Source: Pseudoalteromonas luteoviolacea B = ATCC 29581 | Lineage (GTDB): Bacteria; Pseudomonadota; Gammaproteobacteria; Enterobacterales; Alteromonadaceae | Length of the DNA: 64,000 bases | Direction of reading: 5' to 3' | NCBI GenBank assembly: GCA_000333235.1 | Contig: CAPN01000051.1 | Location: 955,501 to 1,019,500, forward strand | Part shown: piece by piece, positions 42,935-53,711 of the stretch | How the letters are laid out: the number at the start of each line of letters is the position of its first letter | Numbering within the stretch: the first letter of the stretch is position 1 | The notes under the pieces: model-generated | The model's database searches: none | What the model was told of the DNA's origin: nothing | Seen by the model: only the letters and a program-made list of their open reading frames with translations | Position numbers and translations under genes: made by a program

Positions 42935-44218
42935 TTATTCAGATACGGCTTTATCTTGACTGTTGTTCTCATAAATGAGGAGTGGGTCTGATTCACCTTT
43001 GATCACTGTTTCATCAATAACGACTTTAGCGACCTCTTCCATAGAAGGTAGCTCATACATAGTGTTTAGCAAAATACCTTCAACAATGGAGCGCAAACCA
43101 CGTGCACCGGTTTTTCTAACCATGGCTTTGTGTGCAATCGCTTTCAGTGCATCTTCACGGAATTCTAAGTCAACACCTTCCATTTTAAATAATGCAGCAA
43201 ACTGCTTAGTTAGTGCATTTTTAGGCTCACTTAGGATTTGGATCAACGCAGATTCATCCAATTCAGTCAATGTTGCAACAACTGGTAATCGGCCAATGAA
43301 CTCTGGAATCAAGCCATACTTCACAAGATCCTCTGGTTCTACTTGTTGGAACGCTTCAGTTAGAGTCTGCTTAGAATCAGCCCCTTTTACTTGCGCACCA
43401 AACCCGATGCCTGTGTTTTTATGGCTGCGTTGCTCAATAACTTTATCTAGACCAGCAAACGCACCACCACAAATAAATAGAATTTTAGAGGTATCTACTT
43501 GTAAAAACTCTTGCTGAGGGTGTTTACGACCACCTTGAGGAGGCACTGACGCAACGGTACCTTCAATGAGTTTAAGGAGGGCTTGTTGCACACCTTCACC
43601 CGACACATCGCGTGTTATGGATGGGTTATCTGATTTACGTGAAATTTTATCAATTTCATCAATATACACGATGCCACGCTGTGCTTTCTCGACGTCGTAA
43701 TCGCATTTTTGAAGTAACTTTTGAATAATATTTTCAACGTCTTCACCAACATAACCTGCTTCGGTTAATGTTGTCGCGTCGGCCATCGTAAATGGTACAT
43801 CAAGTAAACGTGCTAGCGTTTCAGCTAACAAGGTTTTACCGCTACCCGTTGGACCGATCAATAAGATATTACTTTTTCCAAGTTCAACATCAGCTTTCGT
43901 TTCTTGATTGCGTAGACGCTTGTAATGATTATATACAGCAACTGCCAACACTTTTTTAGCGTGATCTTGACCGATGACATAGTCGTCTAAATGATTACGA
44001 ATTTCTTTTGGCGTAGGCAGTTTGTCTGCGGATGCCTGTTTGGGAGCGATGTCTTTTATCTCTTCCCTGATAATGTCATTGCAAAGCTCAACGCATTCGT
44101 CACAAATATACACAGATGGCCCTGCTATCAATTTGCGCACTTCATGCTGGCTCTTACCACAAAACGAGCAATACAAGAGCTTTGTGCTTTTGTCGCCACT
44201 TGATGGAGTGTCGGACAT
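42935..44218 (-). CDS. clpX: Clp protease ATP-binding subunit ClpX
   Basis: A 427-residue AAA+ unfoldase. The N-terminal zinc domain has four cysteines (YCSFCGKS and ICDECVELC). Walker A is [12 protein letters not shown], Walker [10 protein letters not shown], and the ClpP-binding IGF-type loop is seen in NTGIGFGAQ. It delivers substrates to ClpP. AGAGGT precedes the ATG, and clpP lies 106 bp upstream on the same strand. Confidence 0.98.
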   Translation of the reverse strand: MSDTPSSGDKSTKLLYCSFCGKSQHEVRKLIAGPSVYICDECVELCNDIIREEIKDIAPKQASADKLPTPKEIRNHLDDYVIGQDHAKKVLAVAVYNHYKRLRNQETKADVELGKSNILLIGPTGSGKTLLAETLARLLDVPFTMADATTLTEAGYVGEDVENIIQKLLQKCDYDVEKAQRGIVYIDEIDKISRKSDNPSITRDVSGEGVQQALLKLIEGTVASVPPQGGRKHPQQEFLQVDTSKILFICGGAFAGLDKVIEQRSHKNTGIGFGAQVKGADSKQTLTEAFQQVEPEDLVKYGLIPEFIGRLPVVATLTELDESALIQILSEPKNALTKQFAALFKMEGVDLEFREDALKAIAHKAMVRKTGARGLRSIVEGILLNTMYELPSMEEVAKVVIDETVIKGESDPLLIYENNSQDKAVSE

Positions 44219-44324
44219 TCAACTACCTCTTTGATTTAATCGCCATCCAATGCTGATGGCCAATAACATACCCTGACTATATCAAATAATTGCTGATTTG
44301 ACATAGTTAGGTAGCGCGAAAGCG

Positions 44325-44942
44325 CTACTTATCACCACGATGGGTCAAAACTGAATCAACAATACCATAATCGACTGCTTGTTGTGCATTCATAAAGTTG
44401 TCTCGATCTGTGTCTCTTTCGATCACTTCGAGTGGCTGACCTGAATGTTCTGCCAACAATCGATTCAATTTAGCTTTTATCGACAGGATTTCTTTAGCAT
44501 GAATTTCAAAATCTGACGCCTGACCTTGGAAACCACCAAGAGGTTGATGGATCATGACTCGAGAGTTTGGCAAGCAAAAGCGCTTACCTTTCGCGCCACC
44601 TGACAATAAGAATGCACCCATTGATGCAGCTTGACCGATACAGACCGTGCTCACATCTGGTTTGATGAAATTCATTGTGTCGTAAATTGACATACCCGCT
44701 GTTACTGATCCACCTGGCGAATTGATGTATAGAAAAATATCTTTTTCAGGACTTTCCGATTCTAGGAATAATAACTGGGCGACGATTAAATTCGCCATAT
44801 GGTCTTCAACTTGACCTGTCATAAAAATTACACGTTCTTTTAATAAACGAGAGTAAATGTCATAAGAACGCTCACCTTTTGCCGTTTGTTCAACAACCAT
44901 TGGGACTAGCGCATTAAGAGGATCAATCATACCATTTCTCAT
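44325..44942 (-). CDS. clpP: Clp protease proteolytic subunit ClpP
   Basis: A 205-residue serine protease with triad S107 (GQAASMGA), H132 (MIHQPLGG) and D181. The ATG at 44942 is chosen because GGAAGGAA lies about 11 bases upstream and the length is close to E. coli (207); an ATG at 44966 has no binding site. The protein forms the 14-mer chamber used with ClpX. The propeptide around [12 protein letters not shown] is short. Confidence 0.97.
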   Translation of the reverse strand: MRNGMIDPLNALVPMVVEQTAKGERSYDIYSRLLKERVIFMTGQVEDHMANLIVAQLLFLESESPEKDIFLYINSPGGSVTAGMSIYDTMNFIKPDVSTVCIGQAASMGAFLLSGGAKGKRFCLPNSRVMIHQPLGGFQGQASDFEIHAKEILSIKAKLNRLLAEHSGQPLEVIERDTDRDNFMNAQQAVDYGIVDSVLTHRGDK

Positions 44943-45150
44943 TTTTGTTAAATTCCTTCCATCCATTGTAATGAATAAGCACGTGATATTGAAGCAAGAA
45001 TATAGCTGAATAACGGGAAAGGAGCGTAAAGCAAGTCAATTCGTCACAATCAGGTTAGATTCCCATGTTACTTTTCTAAATGTATGGGCAAATTGTGCAA
45101 AATTAAAGTGAGAAATTTTGATTTCGAAGAAATTGATAACTTTAAAAACA

Positions 45151-45197
45151 AAAAAGCTCGAATAACTCCCAGATTAATTGGGTTATTCGAGCTTTTA
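45151..45197 (-). terminator. Terminator of tig
   Basis: AAAAGCTCGAATAAC and GTTATTCGAGCTTTT are perfect 15-bp arms with a 15-base loop and T runs in both directions. It separates tig from clpP. Confidence 0.9.
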
Positions 45198-45229
45198 TTT
45201 GGTCAACTAAGACCTACATAACTTTGTGA

Positions 45230-46534
45230 TTATGCACCCTGTTGTGGGTTCATGATCTCATCGAAAGCTTTAGAAACTTCAGTTACCGTCGCTTTTGCAA
45301 GGATAGTGTCAATTGCTTGCTCTTCCATTGCAACGTTACGCATTTGCTGCATAAGTTGGTCATTTGACTTGTAGTAAGCAACTACTTCAGCCGGATCTTC
45401 GTAAGCAGATGCAACCGTTTCGATTAATTCTGCTACTTTCGCATCGTCAATCTTAATATCATTTGCCTTAATAACTTCGCTTAGTAATAAGCCAGTTTTA
45501 ACACGCTTAACGGCTTGATCTTGGAATAATTCAGCTGGTAATTCAGGCATGTTTTTCGCGTTACCGCCAAAACGTTGCGCAGCTTGTTGACGCAATGCGT
45601 CGATTTCTTGCTCGATTAACGCTTGTGGAACTTCAACGTCGTTTGTTTCTAAAAGACCTTTGATCGCTTGCTCTTTAACTTGCGCTTTTACCGCTTGTTT
45701 AAGCTCACGAGCCATGTTCTTTTTCACTTCTTCTTTAAGTGCGTCAACACCACCTTCAGCTACACCGAATTTAGTCGCAAATTCGTCGTTAAGCTCTGGT
45801 AGTTGTTGTGCTTCAACTTTCTTGATCGTGATTTTAAATTGTGCAGCTTTACCTTTTAGGTTTTCTGCATGGTAATCTTCAGGGAAAGTTACGTCAGTAA
45901 CCACTTCATCACCTGCTTTTTTACCAACGATACCGTTTTCAAAACCTGGGATCATACGACCTTGACCAAGTTGAAGTGGGAAATCTTCTGCTTTACCACC
46001 TTCAAACTCTTCACCGTCGATAGAACCAACGAAGTCGATTGTAACGCGATCGCTTTCACCCGCTGGAGTATCAGCTTCTGCCCACGTAGCGTGTTGCTTA
46101 CGAAGTGTTTCAAGCATCGTAGCAAGGTCAGCATCTGTTACATCAACAACTGGCTTTTCAATTGCGATTTTCTCAACGTCTTTAAGCTCAACTTCTGGGT
46201 AAACTTCAAAAGTAGCAACGAACTCTAAGTCTTTACCTTCTTCAAGTGCTTTAGGAGCAAATGCAGGCGCGCCAGCTGGGTTGATTTTCTCAGCAATGAT
46301 TGCTTCGATATAGTTACGTTGCATCAGGTCGCCAGCAACTTCTTGACGAACTGCTAAGCCGTAACGCTTTTTGATGATAGCTACTGGTACTTTACCAGGA
46401 CGGAAACCATCAATACGCTGTGTTTTTGACAGTTGTTGTAAGCGTTTTTTAACTTCAGTCTCAACGTTCTCTGCAGGAACGGTGATGGTCAGACGGCGCT
46501 CAAGGCCTTGAGTCGTCTCAACAGAAACTTGCAT
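45230..46534 (-). CDS. tig: Trigger factor
   Basis: A 434-residue ribosome-bound chaperone. The ribosome-docking signature is [17 protein letters not shown], followed by the FKBP-type domain (about 150-245, [21 protein letters not shown] in parts) and a helical C-terminus. TTGAGGTAA precedes the ATG. The 298 bp between tig and the tRNA genes hold its promoter region and no other gene that I can see. Confidence 0.98.
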   Translation of the reverse strand: MQVSVETTQGLERRLTITVPAENVETEVKKRLQQLSKTQRIDGFRPGKVPVAIIKKRYGLAVRQEVAGDLMQRNYIEAIIAEKINPAGAPAFAPKALEEGKDLEFVATFEVYPEVELKDVEKIAIEKPVVDVTDADLATMLETLRKQHATWAEADTPAGESDRVTIDFVGSIDGEEFEGGKAEDFPLQLGQGRMIPGFENGIVGKKAGDEVVTDVTFPEDYHAENLKGKAAQFKITIKKVEAQQLPELNDEFATKFGVAEGGVDALKEEVKKNMARELKQAVKAQVKEQAIKGLLETNDVEVPQALIEQEIDALRQQAAQRFGGNAKNMPELPAELFQDQAVKRVKTGLLLSEVIKANDIKIDDAKVAELIETVASAYEDPAEVVAYYKSNDQLMQQMRNVAMEEQAIDTILAKATVTEVSKAFDEIMNPQQGA

Positions 46535-46832
46535 GATTTACCTCAATCTTCAAATTTGGCGGCACTCCGCCTTCCTTACAAACAAGTTATTCATCGCAAA
46601 TGAGCATTGGTCAATCACCAAGTAGATACTCAAATTGAGACTCACTACTCGAATTGGCACAAGCGCGACGACAGAACTCGTTGCCTGCCCCGACAGGGCG
46701 CTATGTTAATAAAACTAGACGCGGCATTATAACCGATAAATTCTTAGAGTCGAGTAAATACGGGGAAATAAATGAAGTTGTAGGCGCGTTCGGACAAAAA
46801 AGAAACAAACAATAAGTTAACAAACTGGGAGA

Positions 46833-46909
46833 TGGTCGGCGATGCAGGATTTGAACCTGCGACCCCTAGTACCCAAAACTAGTGCGCTACCAAGCTGCGC
46901 TAATCGCCG
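46833..46909 (-). tRNA. tRNA-Pro (anticodon UGG), copy 3
   Basis: A 77-nt cloverleaf with encoded CCA: acceptor CGGCGAT, anticodon stem CTAGT/ACTAG around TTTGGGT, T arm GCAGG-TTCAAAT-CCTGC. It is identical to the copy at 46931-47007. Confidence 0.97.
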
Positions 46910-46930
46910 ATAAAGATTTTTTTGAGAAGA

Positions 46931-47007
46931 TGGTCGGCGATGCAGGATTTGAACCTGCGACCCCTAGTACCCAAAACTAGTGCGCTACCAAGCTGCGCTA
47001 ATCGCCG
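46931..47007 (-). tRNA. tRNA-Pro (anticodon UGG), copy 2
   Basis: Same 77-nt sequence as its downstream neighbour with CCA encoded. The spacer is 21 bp. Confidence 0.97.
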
Positions 47008-47024
47008 ATAAAACGTTATGTAGG

Positions 47025-47101
47025 TGGGGCGACTGATGGGGATTGAACCCACGACAACCGGAATCACAATCCGGGGCTCTACCAACTGAGCTACAGCCGC
47101 C
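47025..47101 (-). tRNA. tRNA-His (anticodon GUG)
   Basis: A 77-nt gene with the extra 5' G typical of tRNA-His opposite C73 (GGCGGCTG / CAGTCGCC), anticodon loop TTGTGAT, CCA encoded. Confidence 0.97.
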
Positions 47102-47124
47102 ACTACATAAGAATAAAACAAGAA

Positions 47125-47201
<77 letters not shown>

Positions 47202-47250
47202 AAACTCGAAGTAAACTGCAAAGCGATACTTTAATTCTTATCTTAAAAAG

Positions 47251-47327
47251 TGGTCGGCGATGCAGGATTTGAACCTGCGACCCCTAGTACCCAAAACTAG
47301 TGCGCTACCAAACTGCGCTAATCGCCG
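47251..47327 (-). tRNA. tRNA-Pro (anticodon UGG), copy 1
   Basis: First gene of the cluster. It differs from the other two Pro copies by one base in the D loop region (AGTTTGG in place of AGCTTGG). CCA encoded. Confidence 0.97.
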
Positions 47328-47663
47328 ACTTTCTGTTGTTTCCGAGAGTCCTCGTTGACAACGGGGTGCATAATAGTGATTTGCCCCATTGAGGTCAAAC
47401 ATTTTTTTTAGAAAAGCGTTTAACTGCTCAATTTTACCACACCCTGTTGAAAATATAACTAATTCCACTGAAAATTAAGCACTTGTTACTCAAAAACGAG
47501 AAATTGCGGACATTTATCCTAGATATTTTAGTTTACTCGCTTGGCGCAGGTGTGCTTTTCTGCGAAAATAGTGCCCGTTTTTACGCTATTTAAAATAGCG
47601 TTGGCGTAACCCCTTAAAACGCCATATCGTTCAAGTTATTCAATCCCAAATGAAAGGTCAAAC
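47328..47663. other. Intergenic region between tRNA cluster and folD
   Basis: It contains the divergent promoters of the tRNA operon and folD and no visible gene. An ORF crossing part of it reads through a tRNA gene and is not real. Confidence 0.7.
47370..47398 (-). promoter_or_regulatory. Stable-RNA promoter of the tRNA cluster
   Basis: On the minus strand TTGACC (47393-47398), exact 17-bp spacer, TATTAT (47370-47375), followed by a GC-rich discriminator GCACCCCG. The GC-rich start region is typical of promoters under stringent (ppGpp) control. Confidence 0.88.
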
Positions 47664-48518
47664 ATGACAGCAAACATCATTGATGGAAAAGCTATCGCGA
47701 AGCAAGTTAGAAACAACGTGGCAAAACGCGTTGCTGAGCGCGTTGAACAAGGACTACGTGCACCAGGTCTAGCCGTTGTGCTAGTCGGTCAAGATCCTGC
47801 TAGCCAAGTTTATGTTGGTTCAAAACGCAAGGCATGTGAAGAAGTAGGCTTTGTTTCTAAGTCGTATGACTTACCGGGCGACACGAGCCAACAAGCGCTG
47901 CTTGATTTGATCGACACGTTAAATAATGATGGCACAGTAGATGGGATCCTTGTGCAATTACCATTACCTGCAGGTCTCGATGCTGAAAAAATCCTCGAGC
48001 GCATCCATCCTCATAAAGACGTTGACGGTTTTCATCCATACAACATTGGTCGTCTTGCGCAACGAATGCCGGCTCTTCGACCGTGCACACCAAAAGGGAT
48101 TATCACCCTGCTCGATTCTACCGGCGTTCGATATAAGGGCATGAACGCTGTTGTTGTTGGCGCTTCTAACATTGTTGGTCGCCCAATGTCGCTTGAACTA
48201 TTATTAGCTGGCTGCACAACGACAGTGTGTCACAAATTTACTCAAGATTTAGAATCGCACGTAAGACGTGCTGATTTACTCGTCGTGGCGGTTGGTAAAC
48301 CAGAGTTTATTCCAGGGGATTGGGTAAAAGAAGGCGCGATAGTAATTGATGTAGGTATTAACCGTCTCGACAGTGGCCAACTTGTCGGTGATGTTCAATA
48401 TTCCATAGCACAATCAAAAGCGAGCTTCATTACACCAGTGCCAGGCGGTGTCGGTCCTATGACCGTCGCCAGCTTAATTGAGAACACATTAGAAGCCTGC
48501 GAGAAATACCACAGCTAA
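47664..48518 (+). CDS. folD: Methylenetetrahydrofolate dehydrogenase/cyclohydrolase
   Basis: A 284-residue bifunctional enzyme of one-carbon metabolism giving formyl-THF. Typical blocks are [24 protein letters not shown] in parts (with the catalytic lysine in YVGSKRKAC), [32 protein letters not shown] and [18 protein letters not shown] precedes the ATG. A hairpin with T5 follows. Confidence 0.98.
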   Translation: MTANIIDGKAIAKQVRNNVAKRVAERVEQGLRAPGLAVVLVGQDPASQVYVGSKRKACEEVGFVSKSYDLPGDTSQQALLDLIDTLNNDGTVDGILVQLPLPAGLDAEKILERIHPHKDVDGFHPYNIGRLAQRMPALRPCTPKGIITLLDSTGVRYKGMNAVVVGASNIVGRPMSLELLLAGCTTTVCHKFTQDLESHVRRADLLVVAVGKPEFIPGDWVKEGAIVIDVGINRLDSGQLVGDVQYSIAQSKASFITPVPGGVGPMTVASLIENTLEACEKYHS

Positions 48519-48570
48519 GGCGATTTCAATACACACTCCAATCGCTTTATCTGTACGCGATGAAAAATGG

Positions 48571-48600
48571 GGCACATTATTGTGCCTCTTTTTATTTTAT
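48571..48600 (+). terminator. Terminator of folD
   Basis: GGCACA-TTAT-TGTGCC followed by TCTTTTTATTTT. Confidence 0.85.
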
Positions 48601-48716
48601 CCATTTGATTCTCATCGCAGTCTAACAACCGAAAAAACGATGTATTAAATCAGTGCCCGCCTTAACGTCCCAAAGTTTCACGAAATAAGCGAGTTGAGGT
48701 CATTGCAGTGTTCGCA

Positions 48717-49622
48717 TTAAACACTATCGCCTCGGTTTTCCACCTTAAGCCCAGCAGATTTATCGGCTCGATAATCACTGCGTATATGCAAGTCACGTTG
48801 TGGGAAAGGAATTTCAATGTCATATTTTCTAAAGCTATCATCAATCGCCCATAAATAATCCGATACTAACATCGTCGGACGCTTCACCAATTTAGGCTGT
48901 ACCCACACACCCAAAGTAAAATTCAGGCTACTGTCACCAAACCCTGTCATCCAAACTTGCGGTTCTCTCCCTTCGTCATTTAACGTGTATTCGACATTGT
49001 GCGCCGCTTCCAAGACAGCTTGTTTCACTAAGTTTTTATCACTTCCGTAAGCCACAGAAAAAGGGATCCTAAAACGTCGCACACTTTCAGCGAGTGTCCA
49101 GTTAGTTACCATACCTGAGGTTAGCTCTGCATTGGGGATTAAAATATCGACGTTATCGTTAGTGCGAATAAGCGTTGCTCGCATCTGAATTTCCATGACT
49201 TCACCAACGAGTCCATTTCCTAGCTCAATAAAATCCCCCACTTTGAGACTTTTTTCTAATAGGATCATGATCCCTGATACAAAGTTATTTACTAGCCCTT
49301 GTAAGCCAAGACCAATACCTACACCTAGCGCACTCGCCACAAGAGCAAGCTCCGTCAATTTTATCCCAAGTGCTAAAAGCGCAATTAAGAAACCCACAAA
49401 CAACACGATATAATGAATAATGCGACCTATAACGTAGGCCGATGTATGGGTCATCATGCCTTGACGTCTAGCAAGGCGTTGGAAACCACGTTGAGAGATT
49501 TTTGAGATTAAGTAGGTAGCAAAAATGACCGCAAAAAATGATAGCAATTCGCCAACTAACAAACTGTAGTCACCAAACTTAAAAATCGACGTATCAAGAA
49601 TGAGGTTAATGTCTTTCATCAT
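48717..49622 (-). CDS. Small-conductance mechanosensitive channel family protein
   Basis: A 301-residue MscS-family channel. Three membrane helices occupy the first 110 residues. The pore helix is LVASALGVGIGLGLQGLVNNFVSG in parts, rich in Gly/Ala as in MscS. The beta domain has SLKVGDFIELGNGLVGEVMEIQMRATLIRTNDNVDILIPNAELTS in pieces and the C-terminal domain ends IPFPQRDLHI. It should release solutes on hypo-osmotic shock. The ATG at 49622 or 49619 is likely; the TTG at 49634 is also possible. Confidence 0.9.
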   Translation of the reverse strand: MMKDINLILDTSIFKFGDYSLLVGELLSFFAVIFATYLISKISQRGFQRLARRQGMMTHTSAYVIGRIIHYIVLFVGFLIALLALGIKLTELALVASALGVGIGLGLQGLVNNFVSGIMILLEKSLKVGDFIELGNGLVGEVMEIQMRATLIRTNDNVDILIPNAELTSGMVTNWTLAESVRRFRIPFSVAYGSDKNLVKQAVLEAAHNVEYTLNDEGREPQVWMTGFGDSSLNFTLGVWVQPKLVKRPTMLVSDYLWAIDDSFRKYDIEIPFPQRDLHIRSDYRADKSAGLKVENRGDSV

Positions 49623-49738
49623 GATGAGGGGCAAACCTTTATTGTGAATGTTGTATTAAGCCATCATTACCAATTCGCGTTATTCGCAGCGAATTGACAA
49701 GTTGCTTGGGTTAGATGCTTGAATTATAGTTCGAAAAC

Positions 49739-49770
49739 AAAAAGGCCTCATCTAGTATGAGGCCTTTTTT
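49739..49770 (-). terminator. Terminator of cysS
   Basis: AAAAAGGCCTCAT and ATGAGGCCTTTTTT pair around CTAGT, 10 bp after the cysS stop. Confidence 0.92.
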
Positions 49771-49780
49771 ATGGTTTTTA

Positions 49781-51160
49781 TTACGCTTTACGCCAAGTCG
49801 TTTTACCAGCACTGTCTTCAAGTACCACACCCATTGCTGTTAATGCATCACGTGCAGCGTCTGCAGCTGCCCAATCTTTGCTTTCACGGGCAGCTTTACG
49901 TTGTTCAATTAACGCTTCAATTTTAGCGACTTCATCAGAATCCTGACCACCTTGGAAAAAAGCCTCAGGATCGCGCTGCGCTATACCTAACACACCAGCG
50001 AGTTGCACTAATACATATGCTAGCTTGCCTGCTTCTAGAGGCTCAGCTTCTTTTAGACGATTAACTTCTTTTGCTAATTCAAAAATAACTGGTAGCGCTT
50101 CTGGTGTATTAAAATCGTCATTCATCGCGGCTTCAAAACGGGCTACGTAGTCGTTACTTAACAGGTCAACAGCTACCGGCTTTACACCACGCAAAGCAGT
50201 ATAAATACGCTCAACAGTGGCCCTAGCTTGCTCTAAATTTTCGTGAGAATAATTCAATTGACTACGGTAGTGACCATTAATTAAGAAATAACGTACAGTT
50301 TCAGCATCAAATTCTTTAAGCACATCACGCAACGTAAAAAAATTGCCTAATGATTTGGACATTTTTTCTTTATTAACTTGAACCATACCTGTATGGATCC
50401 ACGTGTTAACGTATTGCCCGTGATTCGCACAGCAAGATTGCGCAATTTCATTTTCATGATGAGGGAATTGCAAGTCTGACCCACCGCCGTGAATATCAAA
50501 ATGTTCACCAAGGTGTTTTGAACTCATTGCACTGCACTCAATATGCCATCCAGGGCGCCCTTCTCCCCAAGGGGATGACCACGACGGCTCGCTTGGTTTT
50601 GCCTTTTTCCAAAGCACAAAATCTAACGGATCTTCTTTATCTTGCACAACTTCGACACGTGCTCCTGCTTGCAGCATTTCTAAGTCTTGCTGTGATAACT
50701 TACCGTAGTCAGTAAAGGTAGAGACATCGAACAACACATCACCATTTTTTGCCACATACGCGTGACCCTTTTCGATCAAACGCTCAACCATCACAATGAT
50801 CTCGTCCATGTGTCCTGTGACGGTTGGTTCAATGTCAGCAGGTAACATGTTCAACGCCGCAAAATCGTCGTGCATTGCCTTCGTCATTCGGACGGTCAAG
50901 TCATTGATCGCTTCATTATTTTCGTTGGCACGTTTAATAATTTTGTCATCAACATCCGTGATATTGCGCACATAAGTAACATCGTACCCTAAATGGCGTA
51001 AGTAGCGATTCATCACATCGAAAGATACATAAGTACGAGCATGACCAACGTGGCAATAGTCGTAAATCGTAATACCACACACATACATGTCTACTTTACC
51101 GGGCGTTAGCGGTTTAAACTCTTCTTTTTGACGTGTTAATGTGTTGTAAATTTGTAACAT
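49781..51160 (-). CDS. cysS: Cysteinyl-tRNA synthetase
   Basis: A 459-residue class I synthetase. The HIGH-type motif appears as [11 protein letters not shown], and KMSKS is intact in [12 protein letters not shown]. Zinc ligands for cysteine recognition are C28 (VCGITIYD), C209-region (WHIECSAMS) and the HHENEIAQS histidine. AGGAAAG precedes the ATG. It is divergent from ppiB. Confidence 0.98.
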   Translation of the reverse strand: MLQIYNTLTRQKEEFKPLTPGKVDMYVCGITIYDYCHVGHARTYVSFDVMNRYLRHLGYDVTYVRNITDVDDKIIKRANENNEAINDLTVRMTKAMHDDFAALNMLPADIEPTVTGHMDEIIVMVERLIEKGHAYVAKNGDVLFDVSTFTDYGKLSQQDLEMLQAGARVEVVQDKEDPLDFVLWKKAKPSEPSWSSPWGEGRPGWHIECSAMSSKHLGEHFDIHGGGSDLQFPHHENEIAQSCCANHGQYVNTWIHTGMVQVNKEKMSKSLGNFFTLRDVLKEFDAETVRYFLINGHYRSQLNYSHENLEQARATVERIYTALRGVKPVAVDLLSNDYVARFEAAMNDDFNTPEALPVIFELAKEVNRLKEAEPLEAGKLAYVLVQLAGVLGIAQRDPEAFFQGGQDSDEVAKIEALIEQRKAARESKDWAAADAARDALTAMGVVLEDSAGKTTWRKA

Positions 51161-51252
51161 CGAGTCGCTTTCCTAATCGTACGTTGTTTGTCTTACATAA
51201 TAATAACACCATGCGCAGAGCCAAACTATACCCAATTCATGTTTTTGGCCTT

Positions 51253-51281
51253 TTGTACAATTGTCCAATGTGCTGTAAACT
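51253..51281 (+). promoter_or_regulatory. Predicted promoter of ppiB
   Basis: TTGTAC (51253-51258), 17-bp spacer, TAAACT (51276-51281), about 38 bp before the ppiB ATG. Confidence 0.5.
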
Positions 51282-51318
51282 AATGGCCTTTTCTTTAATT
51301 TATTGACATAGGAATAAC

Positions 51319-51810
51319 ATGGTCGTTCTACACACCAATCACGGTGAAATCCGCCTAAACCTATTTGCTGACAAAGCGCCAGCGACGGTAGAAAATTTCT
51401 TAAATTACGCTAAATCAGGTTTCTACGATGGCACTATTTTCCATCGTGTAATTGATGGCTTTATGGTTCAAGGTGGTGGTTTTGAACCTGGAATGACGCA
51501 AAAATCGGTTCAAGCGCCAATTAAAAACGAAGCGAATAACGGAGTAAGTAACTCAGTTGGTACTATCGCAATGGCTCGTACACCAGATCCACATTCAGCG
51601 ACTGCGCAGTTTTTCATTAACGTAAATAATAATACTTTCTTAAACTTCACCAGTGAAACATCACAAGGTTGGGGTTATTGTGTATTTGGTGAAGTAGCTG
51701 AGGGCATGGACATTGTGAACCAAATTAAAGGGGTTGCAACTGGCTCTCATGGCTTTCATCAAGATGTACCATTAGAAGATGTGATCATCGAAAAAGTAAC
51801 TGTTGAATAA
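51319..51810 (+). CDS. ppiB: Cyclophilin-type peptidyl-prolyl isomerase B
   Basis: A 163-residue cytoplasmic cyclophilin without signal peptide. The active-site pattern [15 protein letters not shown] and [18 protein letters not shown] is complete, including the catalytic arginine. AGGAA precedes the ATG. It lies upstream of lpxH, as in many gammaproteobacteria. Confidence 0.97.
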   Translation: MVVLHTNHGEIRLNLFADKAPATVENFLNYAKSGFYDGTIFHRVIDGFMVQGGGFEPGMTQKSVQAPIKNEANNGVSNSVGTIAMARTPDPHSATAQFFINVNNNTFLNFTSETSQGWGYCVFGEVAEGMDIVNQIKGVATGSHGFHQDVPLEDVIIEKVTVE

Positions 51811-51839
51811 CCGCGCTTTTTCGTGAATCATCACTAAAT

Positions 51840-51864
51840 ATACCCAATCGACTTGATTGGGTAT
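51840..51864. repeat. Short palindromic element between ppiB and lpxH
   Basis: ATACCCAATC and GATTGGGTAT are 10-bp perfect arms with a 5-base loop GACTT. The left arm and loop match the end motif of the dispersed repeat (acccaatcaacttga). It has no T tract. Confidence 0.65.
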
Positions 51865-51952
51865 GAAGGGAGGCCAGTGCTTCCCTTTGTTTTTATGAAC
51901 AAACTCACAAAATTAACCCAGACTGGTATCAACCACGAGTTAACTAAAAATC

Positions 51953-52675
51953 ATGCGTCAAACCTATTTCATATCCGATCTGCATCTTAGCGAGAATCGC
52001 CTAGACATAAGACAAGCGTTTTATGCCTTTCTAGACGAACACATGACAACCAATGTCGATGCACTGTACATCTTGGGGGATTTTTTTGAAGTATGGGTTG
52101 GCGACGATAATTCGAATGAATTTACTTCTGGGATTGCCGCTAAACTAAAAAGCCTGTCAAAAAAAGGGATTAACGTTTTTTTTATTCATGGCAACCGGGA
52201 TTTTTTAATTGGTAATGACTTCGCGAAATCAGCTGCAATGACCCTCCTTCCAGAGCAAGTCGTGATCAACTTATATGGAACCCAGACAGTCATTTTGCAC
52301 GGCGACGAAATGTGTACTCAAGATCTCGCATATCAAGCATTTCGAAAAAAGAGCCGAGGTTGGTGGTGGCCTCGATTGATGCTTGCGATGCCACTTTGGT
52401 ATCGCAAACGCGTCGCTCAAAAAGCACGCGAAAAGAGTAAACTCAGCCAAATGGATAAACCGCTCGAGATCCTTGATGTGACTTTAGAAGCGGTTCAAGA
52501 CATGTTTGAACGTCATCAAGTCAAGAATATGATCCATGGGCATACCCATCGTCCAAATACACATTTTAATGAAGTCGAAGGCTCTACGCGTACCGTACTC
52601 GGCGATTGGTATTCTCAATCTAGTTACCTAATCGCAACTGAACAAGGCTTAACGTTACACGCTAAACCTTTTTAA
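51953..52675 (+). CDS. lpxH: UDP-2,3-diacylglucosamine diphosphatase
   Basis: A 240-residue calcineurin-like phosphoesterase of lipid A synthesis, making lipid X from UDP-2,3-diacylglucosamine. Metal motifs are SDLHLSE (D-x-H), ILGDFFEVWVGDD, FIHGNRDFL, LLHGDE-like ILHGDEMC, and MIHGHTHRPNTH. The length is normal. The ribosome binding site is weak. Confidence 0.96.
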   Translation: MRQTYFISDLHLSENRLDIRQAFYAFLDEHMTTNVDALYILGDFFEVWVGDDNSNEFTSGIAAKLKSLSKKGINVFFIHGNRDFLIGNDFAKSAAMTLLPEQVVINLYGTQTVILHGDEMCTQDLAYQAFRKKSRGWWWPRLMLAMPLWYRKRVAQKAREKSKLSQMDKPLEILDVTLEAVQDMFERHQVKNMIHGHTHRPNTHFNEVEGSTRTVLGDWYSQSSYLIATEQGLTLHAKPF

Positions 52676-52714
52676 TGTGTGTCCTTAATTCAAATAAACC
52701 AGCGTTTGGGTTGA

Positions 52715-53482
52715 CTAAGTTTGGGGTTTACCGCTGTGAAACTTAAAGTCTTCATCGGGAGACGAAATTAAACCAGCTTCTACTTTTCCAAAATAGGCCA
52801 CCCTTTCAGATATATCATGACCTGCAATTTCTTCAGCCAATGTCAAATAGTCTTGGTAATGACGAGCTTCTGAACGAAGCAGAGACACGTAAAAATCCCC
52901 CAAAGATTGAGAAACATGAGGTGCGAGTTTAGCAAAACGTTCACAAGAGCGGGCTTCTATATAGGCCCCACAAATTAACTTGTCGATAAGTGTATCAGGC
53001 TCGTGGTTAGTAACATGTGTCAACAGGCCCTTTGCGTAGCGGCTTGAGCTGATATTTTCATATGGCATGTTGTAATCATCCATGATTTCTAAGACTTGAT
53101 AAAAGTGATGCAGCTCTTCTTTAATCAACAACACCATTTTATCTATCAAGTCTTGTCCGTAAGGCGTCCCAGATTTAGGCAACATCGACTTAGACAAAGT
53201 ATTGTGTTTAATTAAGTCTTTCCAGTTACCTTCCTTACGGTAAGTAAAGTCTTCAAATGGCTTGAGCCACGCAAGCAGTGCATCACCACTTTCTTTATCA
53301 ACGGCGTACTTGCGTATCAGAAACATAGCACTTTGCGCCGCTTTTAATTCACACACTAAGTGATCAATTAATATGACCGACAGGTTTTCTGGTTTCGATG
53401 CCGCAATTACCCATTCATTCGGCGTTTCGCACTGCAAAAATTGGTTAATAGGTGCTAAAAGCTCTTTGTACTTCTCTAACAT
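52715..53482 (-). CDS. miaE: tRNA ms2io6A37 hydroxylase MiaE
   Basis: A 255-residue di-iron monooxygenase that hydroxylates ms2i6A at position 37 of tRNAs reading UNN codons. Ferritin-like helices carry the ligands: EELHHFYQVLEIM (ExxH) and RSEARHYQDYLTLAEE (ExxRH). DHLVCELKAAQSAM provides the first helix. MiaE occurs only in a subset of gammaproteobacteria and is absent from E. coli. It is monocistronic and convergent with lpxH. Confidence 0.94.
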   Translation of the reverse strand: MLEKYKELLAPINQFLQCETPNEWVIAASKPENLSVILIDHLVCELKAAQSAMFLIRKYAVDKESGDALLAWLKPFEDFTYRKEGNWKDLIKHNTLSKSMLPKSGTPYGQDLIDKMVLLIKEELHHFYQVLEIMDDYNMPYENISSSRYAKGLLTHVTNHEPDTLIDKLICGAYIEARSCERFAKLAPHVSQSLGDFYVSLLRSEARHYQDYLTLAEEIAGHDISERVAYFGKVEAGLISSPDEDFKFHSGKPQT

Positions 53483-53711
53483 GACTTACGATTCAAAATA
53501 AAAACACACGTTAGTTTATCACAGGATAAAACGCATGAGCATCCCGTGAATTCTACAGCACACCGCATTAGCATAAAGTCTAGTTTAAAATAGTTGCGTA
53601 ACATGCTTTACGATTTCTTGACAAAAAATGCGCAGTAGCTCATACCTAAATTGAGCTGTATAAAAAAAACACAGCGAAAAACACAGCGAAACATATATTT
53701 AAGGGGCTATT

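Noticed and set aside
42975..43517. A 180-codon plus-strand ORF inside clpX
   Set aside because: Antisense shadow of a clearly identified gene.
44967..45150. Sigma-32 promoter upstream of clpP
   Set aside because: CTTGCTT-N11-CCCGTTAT is only a loose match; I could not support it well enough to list.
45869..46228. A 119-codon plus-strand ORF inside tig
   Set aside because: Shadow frame of trigger factor; Cys/Phe/Thr-rich composition typical of antisense reading.
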